Shown here piece by piece: positions 26,316 through 34,226 of a DNA stretch of 64,000 nt. The stretch is from NCBI GenBank assembly GCA_963558655.1, contig CAUWHJ010000010.1:1-64000 (forward strand). The letters run 5' to 3'. The position numbers and the translations under genes were made by a program. The stretch is from UMGS1590 sp963558655 (lineage in GTDB: Bacteria; Bacillota; Peptococcia; Peptococcales; Peptococcaceae). The first letter of the stretch is position 1; every line of letters begins with the position of its first letter. The notes under the pieces are model-generated. The model searched no databases. It was not told the origin of the DNA and worked only from the letters and a program-made list of their open reading frames with translations.

Positions 26316-27123
26316 GATTCGCCTCGTTGATCTCGAAGTTTTCGCTCACCATGGTGTTTTCGACTTTGAAAAAGAAAATGGTCAAACGTTCATTCTAAGC
26401 TGCGACTGTCACCTTGACACACGCACAGCCGGTGAAACCGATGATCTCTCCGCCTCCCTCGACTATGGCGCACTGGCCAAACGTCTCACCGAGCTGTTTC
26501 AAGGCACCACCTTTGACCTCATCGAAGCTGCCGCCGAACACTGCGCTCACGCTTTGCTTAGCGAATTTTCTCTCATTCGCGCACTTGATCTCATCATAAA
26601 AAAACCTTCCGCGCCGATTGGCCTGCCTGTGGCTTATCCTGCTGTCAGCATCCATCGCGGCTGGACACCGGCCATTCTCGCCTTAGGCAGCAACATCTCG
26701 CCACGGCAGGAGCATCTTGAAGCTGCGCTGGAGGCGCTCACAGCACATCCAGATATTCGCATCGTCCGCACATCAGAGTGGTTTGAAACCGAACCATGGG
26801 GCTATACCGAACAAGACGTTTTCTTAAACGGCGCTGTGCAAATCGACACCCTGCTCTCGCCGCACGCCCTCTTAGATGTTATTCACGATATCGAAGCCGC
26901 CCGCGGCCGCGAACGTCTCATACACTGGGGTCCACGTACTCTGGATATCGACATCATCTACTATAGCGATCTCCTTATGAACACCCCAGACCTCACCATT
27001 CCCCATCCCCTCTCCATGGAGCGTGCTTTCGTCATGGAACCTGTATGCAGCATCGCTCCTTATTGGATTGACCCTCGCTATGGTCAGACTGTAAGCGTAG
27101 TTTGGAAAAACGCTCAACAATAA
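26308..27123 (+). CDS. Fused dihydroneopterin aldolase / HPPK
   Basis: 271-residue FolB-FolK fusion that catalyses two successive steps: aldol cleavage of dihydroneopterin, then pyrophosphorylation of 6-hydroxymethyldihydropterin. FolB spans about 1-120 (RLVDLEVFAHHGVFDFEKEN with its catalytic Glu region; SLDYGALA). FolK spans about 125-271 (AILALGSNISPRQEHL; FETEPWGYTEQDVFLNGAV; GPRTLDIDIIYY; IPHPLSMERAFVMEP). The upstream frame has another 53 codons inside folP; I placed the start at the ATG at 26308, which has TGGAGGTG before it. It is the last gene of the operon and ends at a strong terminator. Confidence 0.95.
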   Translation: MDKIRLVDLEVFAHHGVFDFEKENGQTFILSCDCHLDTRTAGETDDLSASLDYGALAKRLTELFQGTTFDLIEAAAEHCAHALLSEFSLIRALDLIIKKPSAPIGLPVAYPAVSIHRGWTPAILALGSNISPRQEHLEAALEALTAHPDIRIVRTSEWFETEPWGYTEQDVFLNGAVQIDTLLSPHALLDVIHDIEAARGRERLIHWGPRTLDIDIIYYSDLLMNTPDLTIPHPLSMERAFVMEPVCSIAPYWIDPRYGQTVSVVWKNAQQ

Positions 27124-27126
27124 GCA

Positions 27127-27159
27127 AACACCCACCTTTTCACTGAAAAGGTGGGTGTT
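27127..27159. terminator. Bidirectional terminator after folBK
   Basis: Perfect 15-bp stem AACACCCACCTTTTC / GAAAAGGTGGGTGTT with a three-base loop, then CTATTTAT. It also ends the convergent ABC exporter operon. Confidence 0.9.
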
Positions 27160-27163
27160 CTAT

Positions 27164-27820
27164 TTATAGGTGCTGACGATAAGCCATCAATGAAACACGA
27201 TAGGAGATGACCACGATAAGTATGCAAAGCAGCAAGCACACGCCTAAAAATAGCCACGTTCCCATTCCTACATGGCCACTGATTGTCAACTGATCATAAA
27301 ACCATTCGCCCAAAACAGAAGTTGGCACGCCCACAACGCCAAAACCTAATGCAGCAGCTACACGCCCTTGGCTATGCCCATGCTTAAAGAAAATCGGCAT
27401 CTGCACACCCACAATGCCGCTAAACACAACGAGTGCGCCACCTGCACCAATAAGAAGGTGTTGCATAATCGCCTGAGCACCGCTTGCCGCCATACACACA
27501 CCGGTTACACAATATGCAAAAATACACACCCAAAAATAGTGTTCAAAAAGATACACATAACGTCCGGCGACCACCTCACTATCCTTTAACGGCAACGATG
27601 CGTAAAGCCGCTCTAACCGCTCTTTCTCTTGAATAAGAAAACTGTTAAAGCCAAACGCCATCGACACGCCCCACGATGGGATATAAAACGCAGAAAAATC
27701 AATATCGTCCAATAGGACACACAGCCCCAAACCAGCCATCAATACGGCATACATACCTGCAATCATTTTTATGCCACAGCTTCGGTGATCAAGCCGCGCC
27801 ATTTTGAATGCACCACGCAT
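27164..27820 (-). CDS. ABC-2 type permease, third of three paralogues
   Basis: 218-residue integral membrane protein with about six spans. It shares with the next two genes the N-terminal pattern KMARLDHRS and the cytosolic motif EKERLERLYASLPLKDSEVVAGRY, marking an ABC-2 permease of the small BcrB/YtrC-like kind. It should form the membrane channel of the exporter with the ATPase encoded upstream. GGGGAG precedes the ATG. It is separated from the second permease by 33 bases, unlike the overlapping upstream genes. The exported substrate is unknown. Confidence 0.8.
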   Translation of the reverse strand: MRGAFKMARLDHRSCGIKMIAGMYAVLMAGLGLCVLLDDIDFSAFYIPSWGVSMAFGFNSFLIQEKERLERLYASLPLKDSEVVAGRYVYLFEHYFWVCIFAYCVTGVCMAASGAQAIMQHLLIGAGGALVVFSGIVGVQMPIFFKHGHSQGRVAAALGFGVVGVPTSVLGEWFYDQLTISGHVGMGTWLFLGVCLLLCILIVVISYRVSLMAYRQHL

Positions 27821-27853
27821 CGTTCTCTCCCCTTCCTGTCATACGCAAATCTT

Positions 27854-28498
27854 TTACATAAAATCCCGATAATTTTTCAACGAGAAACGATAGGAAAAAC
27901 CGAGCATCAACGCACTTGCCATAAAACTTACAAAAAGCAAGACTACTGGATGTTGGGCCAAATTCTGCAACATACTCAGCGTACTGTCGCTAAAAAAGGT
28001 GCTGATGGCAAGAAGGAGCACTGCAACATACGCAACAAGGCCTGCAATCATGCCCTTACTGTAACCCACTGTGAAATAAATCGGTGTCTGAATGCCAACG
28101 AGGAGTGTAAACAGAAATACCGATGCCCCCACACCGGCGCAAACCTGAGCACCATCAACAGCCACGCCCTGCACCAAAGACACGAAAAGCGCCAATAACA
28201 TAGCCAGTCCAAGTGCCAGTGCGTAATGGACAAACATAAACAGATAACGCCCTGCGACCACCTCTCTGTCAGAAAGCGCCAGCGTAGCATAGAGCCGCTC
28301 CAATCCGTTCTTTTCCTGCACAGCGAAAATGCCCATTAACATAAGCGCCATCAGCCAAGCCGCCGTCACACCGCTAACAAACAACGACAATCCGGCAAAC
28401 GACAGCATAAAGAGAACAAGAAGTAACGTGCCGTACACACTCAGCGTCTGCCTGAACGAACGCTGGTCGAGCCACGCCATTTTTATCACACCATTCAT
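27854..28498 (-). CDS. ABC-2 type permease, second of three paralogues
   Basis: 214 residues with about six spans. It resembles its neighbours in KMAWLDQRS at the N terminus and EKNGLERLYATLALSDREVVAGRY. It starts in an ATGA overlap with the stop of the previous permease, so stoichiometric translation is likely. Same uncharacterised exporter family as the flanking genes. Confidence 0.82.
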   Translation of the reverse strand: MNGVIKMAWLDQRSFRQTLSVYGTLLLVLFMLSFAGLSLFVSGVTAAWLMALMLMGIFAVQEKNGLERLYATLALSDREVVAGRYLFMFVHYALALGLAMLLALFVSLVQGVAVDGAQVCAGVGASVFLFTLLVGIQTPIYFTVGYSKGMIAGLVAYVAVLLLAISTFFSDSTLSMLQNLAQHPVVLLFVSFMASALMLGFSYRFSLKNYRDFM

Positions 28499-29133
28499 AT
28501 CCGTTTCCTCCAGCCCGATAAAGCCAAGCGATAAGAAACCACACCAATCACCACACTGGCCAAGACACTAAACAACGCGATCAGCAACGGATGCGCGAGA
28601 ATCTCCTGCCAAAAGTCATATAGTTTATCCATAAACACCGTATTCAAAAACCCTAACACCAAAATACAAAACTGTAACCAGGAAACAAGCGCACCTTTTC
28701 TTGTGCCCCATGTAAAATAAACAGCCAACTGCACACCGGCAATGAGCGTAAAAAGCAGCACCGCTACCGCCACACTTGCTAACACATAAACACCTTGAGC
28801 CGCGTTACTGATTGCTACGCCAAAAATCAACGTCAACGCCAACATGACAAAAAAATTCAAGTAATAAAAAAGATACCGTCCGCAAACCACATCATGCGCC
28901 GACAACGGCAAGGACCCGTACAACCGCTCCAAGCCATTCTTTTCCTGCGCGACAAAAACCGCTGGTAAATAGACCACCATCCCCCAAGCGGCTGAAGTAT
29001 TGGCAATGATGCCAGCAGGGTCCCAAAAACGCAATACCGAACTTACAATAATCAGGAGCACACCAAGAACAAGGCGGCCACCGTATCCAAGGGTGCGATT
29101 GTCCAGCATTGCCATTTTGCACATACCATTCAT
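28495..29133 (-). CDS. ABC-2 type permease, first of three paralogues
   Basis: 212 residues with about six spans; KMAMLDNRT at the N terminus and EKNGLERLYGSLPLSAHDVVCGRY in the first cytosolic loop show common descent with the two downstream permeases. It overlaps the ATPase stop codon by ATGA. Three tandem copies for one ATPase are unusual; heterodimeric pairing with alternative partners is possible. Confidence 0.82.
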   Translation of the reverse strand: MNGMCKMAMLDNRTLGYGGRLVLGVLLIIVSSVLRFWDPAGIIANTSAAWGMVVYLPAVFVAQEKNGLERLYGSLPLSAHDVVCGRYLFYYLNFFVMLALTLIFGVAISNAAQGVYVLASVAVAVLLFTLIAGVQLAVYFTWGTRKGALVSWLQFCILVLGFLNTVFMDKLYDFWQEILAHPLLIALFSVLASVVIGVVSYRLALSGWRKRI

Positions 29134-29987
29134 CGCGGCCCCTTCTTCCCAATATGAATCATAATGTCCTCAATCGTCACGGCATCTTGCAAATACCCCG
29201 GATAACGCACGGCGTCCTCCGCCAAGATAAGCCCTTCAAAACCCAGCGCCGTTTCGCGCAAGCCAATGAGATGGCCAGCCAATTCCGGCGTGAGTTCACC
29301 CGGCGCCCCCTTCAACAAACGATACGATGCAAGCAACCCTTCCTTACTGCCGCTGTACACAAGGCGCCCCTGTTCCAGATAAGTAATAAAATCAGCAGCG
29401 CGCTCCAGATCGGAGGTAATGTGTGTTGAAAAAAGCACGCTGCGTGTGCCATCGGCAATAAATTCCTGCAAAATCATCATCAATTCGTCGCGCGTCGCCG
29501 GGTCCAGCCCGCTCGTCGGCTCATCTAAAATAAGCAGCCGTGCATCATGAGAAAGCGCGCATGAAAGCATGAGTTTCATCTGCATACCGCGCGAAAATTC
29601 ACGAATCTTTTTATCCATCGGCAGATGAAACTGTGCAATCAATGCCTCAAACCGCGCATGATCCCACGCATCATAAAAACCGCACAACGCCCGCTCTGTC
29701 TGTGGCACCGTCCAGCTATCGACAAAAAAATTGCTATCAAAAACCACACCGAGTTGCTGCTTGATTTGTTTTTCGTCACGCACACTATCCAGGCCGAAAA
29801 TTTGAATCTCTCCATCATCCAGTGTTAGCATATTAAGCAACGTCCGCACCAACGTTGTTTTACCGGCACCATTAGAGCCAATCAGGCCCATGATATAGCC
29901 TTCTGGCAAAGAAAAAGACAAAGGTCCGAGAGAAAACTTTTGGAAATCTTTCCGCACACCGCGGCATTCTAACATCATCTTATTCAT
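29130..29987 (-). CDS. ABC exporter ATP-binding protein
   Basis: 285 residues. Walker A GSNGAGKTT, signature FSRGMQMKLMLS, Walker B LLILDEPTSGLDP and H-loop FSTHITS. It powers export together with the three ABC-2 permeases. The arrangement GntR-ATPase-permeases is that of YtrA/B-type and bacitracin-like systems of Bacillota, which respond to cell-wall-active compounds. Two adjacent ATG codons are possible; I used the second (29987) because the GGAGG is then six bases away. It overlaps the GntR gene. Confidence 0.9.
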   Translation of the reverse strand: MNKMMLECRGVRKDFQKFSLGPLSFSLPEGYIMGLIGSNGAGKTTLVRTLLNMLTLDDGEIQIFGLDSVRDEKQIKQQLGVVFDSNFFVDSWTVPQTERALCGFYDAWDHARFEALIAQFHLPMDKKIREFSRGMQMKLMLSCALSHDARLLILDEPTSGLDPATRDELMMILQEFIADGTRSVLFSTHITSDLERAADFITYLEQGRLVYSGSKEGLLASYRLLKGAPGELTPELAGHLIGLRETALGFEGLILAEDAVRYPGYLQDAVTIEDIMIHIGKKGPR

Positions 29988-30360
29988 CATCCACCTCCAT
30001 CAATAACCGTAACAACGCCACCAATTCATCCTTGCTCATTGCCGCTTTTTCAGCAGAAGCAATGGCACTCTGCAAATGACGCTCCACATCCTTCACAAGT
30101 TGCTCATGCAAAAGCGCCGAACTGCTGCTCATAACAAAGAATCCCTTCCCTTGTTGGCTGGTAATGTAACCCTCAGCTTCCAGCTCGTTATAAGCACGCG
30201 TTGTCGTCAGCACACTAATCTTAAGATCCGCTGCCAACCGTCGCAATGACGGTAGTTTTTCACCTTCAGCAAGCTCACCAGAAAAAATCTGAGCCTTCAC
30301 CTGCTCCTTAATCTGTTCATAGATCGGCAGCGTTGAGCTGTTTGACAAAACAATGTGCAC
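29980..30360 (-). CDS. GntR family regulator, YtrA subfamily
   Basis: 126 residues: winged-helix domain (PIYEQIKEQVKAQIFSGELA, KLPSLRRLAADLKISVLTTT, AYNELEAEGYITSQQGKGFF) plus the short two-helix C terminus typical of YtrA regulators, which normally repress their own ABC transporter operon. I placed the start at the GTG at 30360, seven bases after GGAGG; the open frame begins 12 codons earlier without a site. It is the first gene of the operon, with a strong promoter. Confidence 0.9.
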   Translation of the reverse strand: MHIVLSNSSTLPIYEQIKEQVKAQIFSGELAEGEKLPSLRRLAADLKISVLTTTRAYNELEAEGYITSQQGKGFFVMSSSSALLHEQLVKDVERHLQSAIASAEKAAMSKDELVALLRLLMEVDDE

Positions 30361-30396
30361 ATAGCCACCTCCAACTGTTATGTTTTTTACAAGCAC

Positions 30397-30426
30397 AGTA
30401 TATACAGATTAAACAGTCCTTGTCAA
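30397..30426 (-). promoter_or_regulatory. Promoter of the GntR/ABC exporter operon
   Basis: Minus strand: TTGACA (30421-30426), 18-base spacer, TATACT (30397-30402). The -10 overlaps a GTATATAC palindrome that could be part of the GntR operator. Confidence 0.75.
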
Positions 30427-30440
30427 TATTTTATCCACAC

Positions 30441-30485
30441 AAAAACGCTGGCTCTTTTCGATTTTTGTTCGAAAAGAGCCAGCGT
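30441..30485 (-). terminator. Terminator after crcB
   Basis: Perfect 17-bp stem ACGCTGGCTCTTTTCGA / TCGAAAAGAGCCAGCGT (30445-30461 and 30469-30485), followed on the minus strand by TTTTGTG. Confidence 0.9.
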
Positions 30486-30492
30486 CTCTTGA

Positions 30493-30864
30493 TTAACGAG
30501 CACGTGCAACAAGCCAACCAACGTAAACAGCCACCAAACCCAACACCACACTGAGCACCATATAAGCTATGGCCACGCCATGGCGGCCACCAACCAAAAG
30601 CTTCAATGCCTCGTTAGAAAATGTCGAAAATGTAGTAAAACCACCGCAAATACCAATCTGTAGAAACAGCACCAAATTGCGTGAAAAAGTCGGATCACGC
30701 AGCGCCGTTTCGCTGACAATGCCAATCACAAACGACCCAAGAATATTGATGGCAAACGTTTTTATCGGAAATCCACTGGCCGTTTCTACCGCCAGCAAAC
30801 CAATGAGATACCGAACGACACTACCAATAAAACCGCCCAACCCGACAAACAAACATTCAAGCAT
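30493..30864 (-). CDS. crcB: Fluoride exporter CrcB/Fluc
   Basis: 123 residues with four membrane spans. It carries the family motifs GGFIGSVVRYL at the N terminus and GGFTTFSTFSNE in the third helix, where the Phe box and the sodium site lie. Fluc channels are dual-topology dimers; one gene can suffice if the protein inserts both ways. The ATG has AAAGGAG upstream and a promoter at 30917-30945. I looked for a fluoride riboswitch in the leader and do not see its conserved core. Confidence 0.93.
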   Translation of the reverse strand: MLECLFVGLGGFIGSVVRYLIGLLAVETASGFPIKTFAINILGSFVIGIVSETALRDPTFSRNLVLFLQIGICGGFTTFSTFSNEALKLLVGGRHGVAIAYMVLSVVLGLVAVYVGWLVARAR

Positions 30865-30916
30865 GAATCTTCTCCTTTCTACACTGGATTTTCATTGTTT
30901 TCATAAACCAACCTTC

Positions 30917-30945
30917 ATTGTAGTCACTCACCACAAAACACGCAA
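30917..30945 (-). promoter_or_regulatory. Promoter of crcB
   Basis: Minus strand: TTGCGT (30940-30945), 17-base spacer, TACAAT (30917-30922), about 50 bases before the start codon. Confidence 0.6.
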
Positions 30946-30970
30946 GCAAAGAAGGCCACGCAATTTTTTC

Positions 30971-30999
30971 TTGCCTGTGCTGCCCTTGTCCGTTATGCT
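30971..30999 (+). promoter_or_regulatory. Promoter of the DUF4127 gene
   Basis: TTGCCT, 17-base spacer, TATGCT (30994-30999), 32 bases before the start codon. Confidence 0.6.
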
Positions 31000-31031
31000 A
31001 GAGGTAACTTATCGCGAAAGGAGAATCGCTC

Positions 31032-32624
31032 ATGCGTCCTCTGCGAATACTGCTCACTCTTCTGCTCTGTGTGGTGCTGCCACTATCGGCACTCAGCGGT
31101 TGCGGCCATACAAAATTGGGCGAAGCACCTGTGATTGCGCTAATGCCACTAGACAGCCGCCCTTGCAACACACAATACCCCGCACTTTTAGCTGAGAGCA
31201 CTGCTGCCACGCTGCTCTTGCCGCCTGAAGAAGCGATGGACCAATTTTTAGAAAAAGCTGATACCGAAGCGCTGTGGCAATGGCTGGAACATGAAACGGA
31301 AGCTGCCGATGAGATTGTGATTTTTACCAACAGTTTATTCTGCGGCGGTCTGATTGCCAGCCGCTCCAGCGGTGCTTATGATGATGCTGCAGAAAATCTG
31401 GCGCGTTTGGAGACTCTGTGCACCCGCCTGCAAGAAGAGGATACACGGCAAATTACTGTTGTGCAGGTGCTGCCTCGCCTTTCACCAAATCAGTTCGACG
31501 ACGCCCTCTTTCCTTACTACGATGCACTCACCGCTTACGGCGAAGCATGGGACGCTTCTGATGCAGCCGGTCAAGCCGCACCAGAAAGTGCTGACGGCGT
31601 GCCTGAAAAAGCCCTCAGCGAATACCGCACCCTGCACGAAGAAAGCACCGCTTTGGCCCAGGCACTCGACGAGATGGCTTCGCGTGGACTTATCGACCGT
31701 CTCATCATCAGCCAAGACGATGGTGCTGAATATTGTCCGGCGAATATCACCTTCCGTCATCTTTCTGACCATGCTGAAAACACGCAACTTCTCCACGGCG
31801 CCGATGAACTTGCCATGCTTCTTGTCGTCAACAGCGCTGCCGCTGGTTTAGAGGCGACACCAATACACCTTGTCTATGCTAACGAAACATATAAAATACA
31901 GCATTATCCTTACGAAGCCACAAGCCTTGAAGAGATGATCGCACAAAAACTACAGCTTGCAGGGTTAAGTGCCGAAAACAACGCCAATACCACGCTCTAC
32001 CTACACACCGACACTGCCGATACCGCGACAACCAAAGCAGCCGCAAGCAACCACGATGGCCTGTTCGGTCTTGCCGATGTGGCAGTAACCAACCAAGCCG
32101 ATCCGGCTCTGACTGAAACGCTGCTTTCCAGCGAAGGCTTTTCACAAATCGACGCCTACGCCGGCTGGAACACTGCCGGCAACAGTGTTGGCACGGTCTG
32201 TGCCGAATTGCGTGCCCTCGCTGTGCTTGATGCACGCTGGGATACGCTTTCCGAAGAAGTGCAAACTAACGCCGTGCAAGCTCTCTACACTTTCCGCGCA
32301 GTGCGCCTGGGTGAAGATGTGGGTTACATGGCAGGTATTCGCAGCGACTTGCAGCAAGACCTTGCTGCAGACAACCTGCAAGATCACACCAGCGCCTTTG
32401 CAGACAAAGCCGCCTGGGACGGCGCCAATGTTCGTCTGGCAGATCGCTACACCACCTACAACGACCAGCTCGCCGCACTGTTCAACGGCTCCCGCACGCT
32501 CACACTTGGCGAACATAAAATCCCTGTCACAATCACAAACTTCACAAGCACAGCCACCTTCCCATGGCCACGCAGTTTTGAAGTTAAAATTGATGCCACC
32601 ATGACCGTAACGATTGACACATAA
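31032..32624 (+). CDS. DUF4127 family lipoprotein
   Basis: 530 residues. A lipoprotein signal ends at LSGC, so the mature protein should be anchored outside the membrane. The start of the mature part, IALMPLDSRPCNTQYP, is the hallmark of DUF4127; further conserved-looking elements are FTNSLFCGGLIASR, VVQVLPRLSP, LIISQDDGAEY and DAYAGWNTAGNSVGT. The function is unknown; the family occurs in Bacillota, and its alpha/beta pattern with conserved Asp and Asn suggests an enzyme. AAGGAG precedes the ATG. It is monocistronic. Confidence 0.82.
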   Translation: MRPLRILLTLLLCVVLPLSALSGCGHTKLGEAPVIALMPLDSRPCNTQYPALLAESTAATLLLPPEEAMDQFLEKADTEALWQWLEHETEAADEIVIFTNSLFCGGLIASRSSGAYDDAAENLARLETLCTRLQEEDTRQITVVQVLPRLSPNQFDDALFPYYDALTAYGEAWDASDAAGQAAPESADGVPEKALSEYRTLHEESTALAQALDEMASRGLIDRLIISQDDGAEYCPANITFRHLSDHAENTQLLHGADELAMLLVVNSAAAGLEATPIHLVYANETYKIQHYPYEATSLEEMIAQKLQLAGLSAENNANTTLYLHTDTADTATTKAAASNHDGLFGLADVAVTNQADPALTETLLSSEGFSQIDAYAGWNTAGNSVGTVCAELRALAVLDARWDTLSEEVQTNAVQALYTFRAVRLGEDVGYMAGIRSDLQQDLAADNLQDHTSAFADKAAWDGANVRLADRYTTYNDQLAALFNGSRTLTLGEHKIPVTITNFTSTATFPWPRSFEVKIDATMTVTIDT

Positions 32625-32672
32625 AAAGTCCTTGTCGGCGCCCTACTCAAGAGCGTCCGGCAAGGACTTTTT
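32623..32672. terminator. Bidirectional terminator between DUF4127 and rRNA methyltransferase genes
   Basis: Stem AAAAAGTCCTTG / CAAGGACTTTTT (32623-32634 and 32661-32672) with an inner GC-rich loop that can pair further. It serves both convergent genes. Confidence 0.88.
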
Positions 32673-32676
32673 CTAT

Positions 32677-33459
32677 TTAACCCTGGTGTTTTCTTCTGCG
32701 GCGAATTTCATACAGGAGCACGCCGGTTGCGACACCAACATTCAGGCTCTCCACGCCGTTTTCCAGCGGGATACGCACCATCTGGTCGTATTCTTCAATC
32801 TGGCTGGCGCCGTTGCCTTCATTGCCAACAACAAGCGCAATTTTTTCCGGCACAGTCTCAAAGGCTTCATCGTAGTCAACGCCGTCCGCATCAGCGACGA
32901 TAAATTTGAAGCCATATTTTTTGAGCACGTGCACAATTTCATCAACGTCTTCAATCATATACACAGGCAGCTTAAAAATGGTGCCCATGGTTGAGCGCAG
33001 CACTTTTTTATTGGAGAAATCCACAGTGCCTTTCAAACAGAACACGGCTTTTGCGCCACTGGCCAAGGTAGTACGAATGATGGAGCCAAGATTACCAGGG
33101 TCTTGCACACCATCAACAACAACCACGGTATCCATCACTGGCCAGCTTTCTTCGCTCCAATCTGGGAAAGAAACGATGGCAGCAATGTCCTGTGGATTCA
33201 CGGTACTCATGGAATCTTCAAGAATCTCTGGGTCTACCAAAAATGCCGGACCATCATAACGTGCCAACAGTTCTTCATATTTGTTTTCCGAGCCTTCGGC
33301 AATGAGAATCACGTGTACCATGGCGCCGCTTTCGATGGCTTCCTCAACAAAACGGCGGCCTTCTGCAACAAATTGTTCAAAAGCCAGACGGTATTTGCGT
33401 TTTTCGAGCGCGCGCATACGTTTAATCCATTGATTTTTATCTGATTCGATGACTTTCAT
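32677..33459 (-). CDS. SpoU/TrmH family RNA methyltransferase
   Basis: 260 residues. N-terminal substrate-binding domain (KRKYRLAFEQFVAEGRRFVEEA), then the SPOUT knot with the three motifs DPGNLGSIIRT, ALVVGNEGNGAS and SLNVGVATGVLLYE. It probably 2'-O-methylates a ribose in rRNA or tRNA, using SAM, as TsnR/YsgA-type proteins do. The longer frame begins 13 codons upstream; the ATG at 33459 has AGAGG at proper spacing. No pheST gene follows, although that is a common neighbour. Confidence 0.9.
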   Translation of the reverse strand: MKVIESDKNQWIKRMRALEKRKYRLAFEQFVAEGRRFVEEAIESGAMVHVILIAEGSENKYEELLARYDGPAFLVDPEILEDSMSTVNPQDIAAIVSFPDWSEESWPVMDTVVVVDGVQDPGNLGSIIRTTLASGAKAVFCLKGTVDFSNKKVLRSTMGTIFKLPVYMIEDVDEIVHVLKKYGFKFIVADADGVDYDEAFETVPEKIALVVGNEGNGASQIEEYDQMVRIPLENGVESLNVGVATGVLLYEIRRRRKHQG

Positions 33460-33549
33460 ACGATTCCTCTTTTCTTGCTTGATGCGTGGTCTTTTCACTC
33501 AGTATAGCATATCTGGCTCATGTGCGGGGAAATTTTTTTCTGCCATCTC

Positions 33550-33579
33550 TTGACACCCCCATGGGGTGGGGCGTATGCT
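33550..33579 (+). promoter_or_regulatory. Copper-responsive promoter with CsoR operator
   Basis: TTGACA (33550-33555), 18-base spacer, TATGCT (33574-33579). The spacer is almost entirely the G/C-tract pseudopalindrome ACCCCCATGGGGTGGGG, the known shape of CsoR binding sites. CsoR bound here would block polymerase until Cu(I) releases it. Confidence 0.82.
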
Positions 33580-33649
33580 ATAAACACAGGGCACGCATCA
33601 ACCATGCAGCGCCCCAACCATTCAACCATTCATCAGGAGGACGATTCTT

Positions 33650-33877
33650 ATGAGCGAACATATCTACCATGCAACTGTCAATATTGAGGGTATGGCTTGC
33701 CCTCACTGCAAAATGAGCGTTGAAAAGGGGCTTGGCAATCTCGCCGGTGTTGTCAGTGCCGAGGTTTCCCTCGATGACAAAAACTGCACACTCACCAGCA
33801 CCGTTGACCCAGCCACACTGCCTATCGAAAAGACCCTCAGCGATCTTGGGTTCACCTTCAAAGGCATTGCCGAGTAA
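33650..33877 (+). CDS. copZ: Copper chaperone CopZ
   Basis: 75-residue heavy-metal-associated (HMA) domain. The metal site GMACPHCKMSVEK (MxCxxC) lies at about 15-20. It should carry Cu(I) in the cytoplasm to an exporter or to the regulator. It is transcribed from the CsoR-type promoter, with AGGAGG before the ATG, and is followed after 25 bases by csoR. No P-type ATPase copA is present in the window, so the efflux partner must be elsewhere. Confidence 0.9.
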   Translation: MSEHIYHATVNIEGMACPHCKMSVEKGLGNLAGVVSAEVSLDDKNCTLTSTVDPATLPIEKTLSDLGFTFKGIAE

Positions 33878-33902
33878 AATGTTTCTCCGGGAGTGAACAC
33901 TT

Positions 33903-34175
33903 ATGCAAGCCAACAAAACAGAAATTTGCCGCCTGCTTAAAACAGCGCGCGGGCAGATTGATGGTCTCATTCGTATGGTGGAGGAGGACCGCTACTGCAT
34001 TGATATTTCCAATCAGCTTTTGAGCACACAGGCGCTTTTAGGAACCATCAATGCCGAGGTTCTCACTGCCCACGTTGACCACTGTGTGCGCCGTGCTTTT
34101 GAAAGCGGCGATAAAGTAGAGGAAGAACAAAAAATCAAAGAATTGCAAGCCGTTCTCAAACGCCTAAGCAAGTAA
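33903..34175 (+). CDS. csoR: Copper-sensing repressor CsoR
   Basis: 90-residue all-helical regulator of the CsoR/RcnR family. The Cys-His-Cys copper ligands appear as EDRYCIDI and AHVDHCV. The N-terminal LLKTARGQIDGLIRMVEEDRYC pattern is diagnostic (shown in parts: ARGQIDGLIRM). Cu(I) binding lowers its DNA affinity. It is in one operon with copZ, closing a feedback loop at 33550-33579. GGGAG precedes the ATG. Confidence 0.92.
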   Translation: MQANKTEICRLLKTARGQIDGLIRMVEEDRYCIDISNQLLSTQALLGTINAEVLTAHVDHCVRRAFESGDKVEEEQKIKELQAVLKRLSK

Positions 34176-34179
34176 AGCA

Positions 34180-34214
34180 AAAATCCGAGCCGCATTGCAC
34201 GGCTCGGATTTTTT
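34180..34214 (+). terminator. Terminator after csoR
   Basis: Stem AAAATCCGAGCCG / CGGCTCGGATTTT (34180-34192 and 34200-34212), then more T. It is shared with the convergent metallo-hydrolase gene. Confidence 0.9.
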
Positions 34215-34226
34215 ATGGGGCAGCTT

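Noticed and set aside
30865..30960. Fluoride riboswitch upstream of crcB
   Set aside because: The leader is short and lacks the conserved core of that class.
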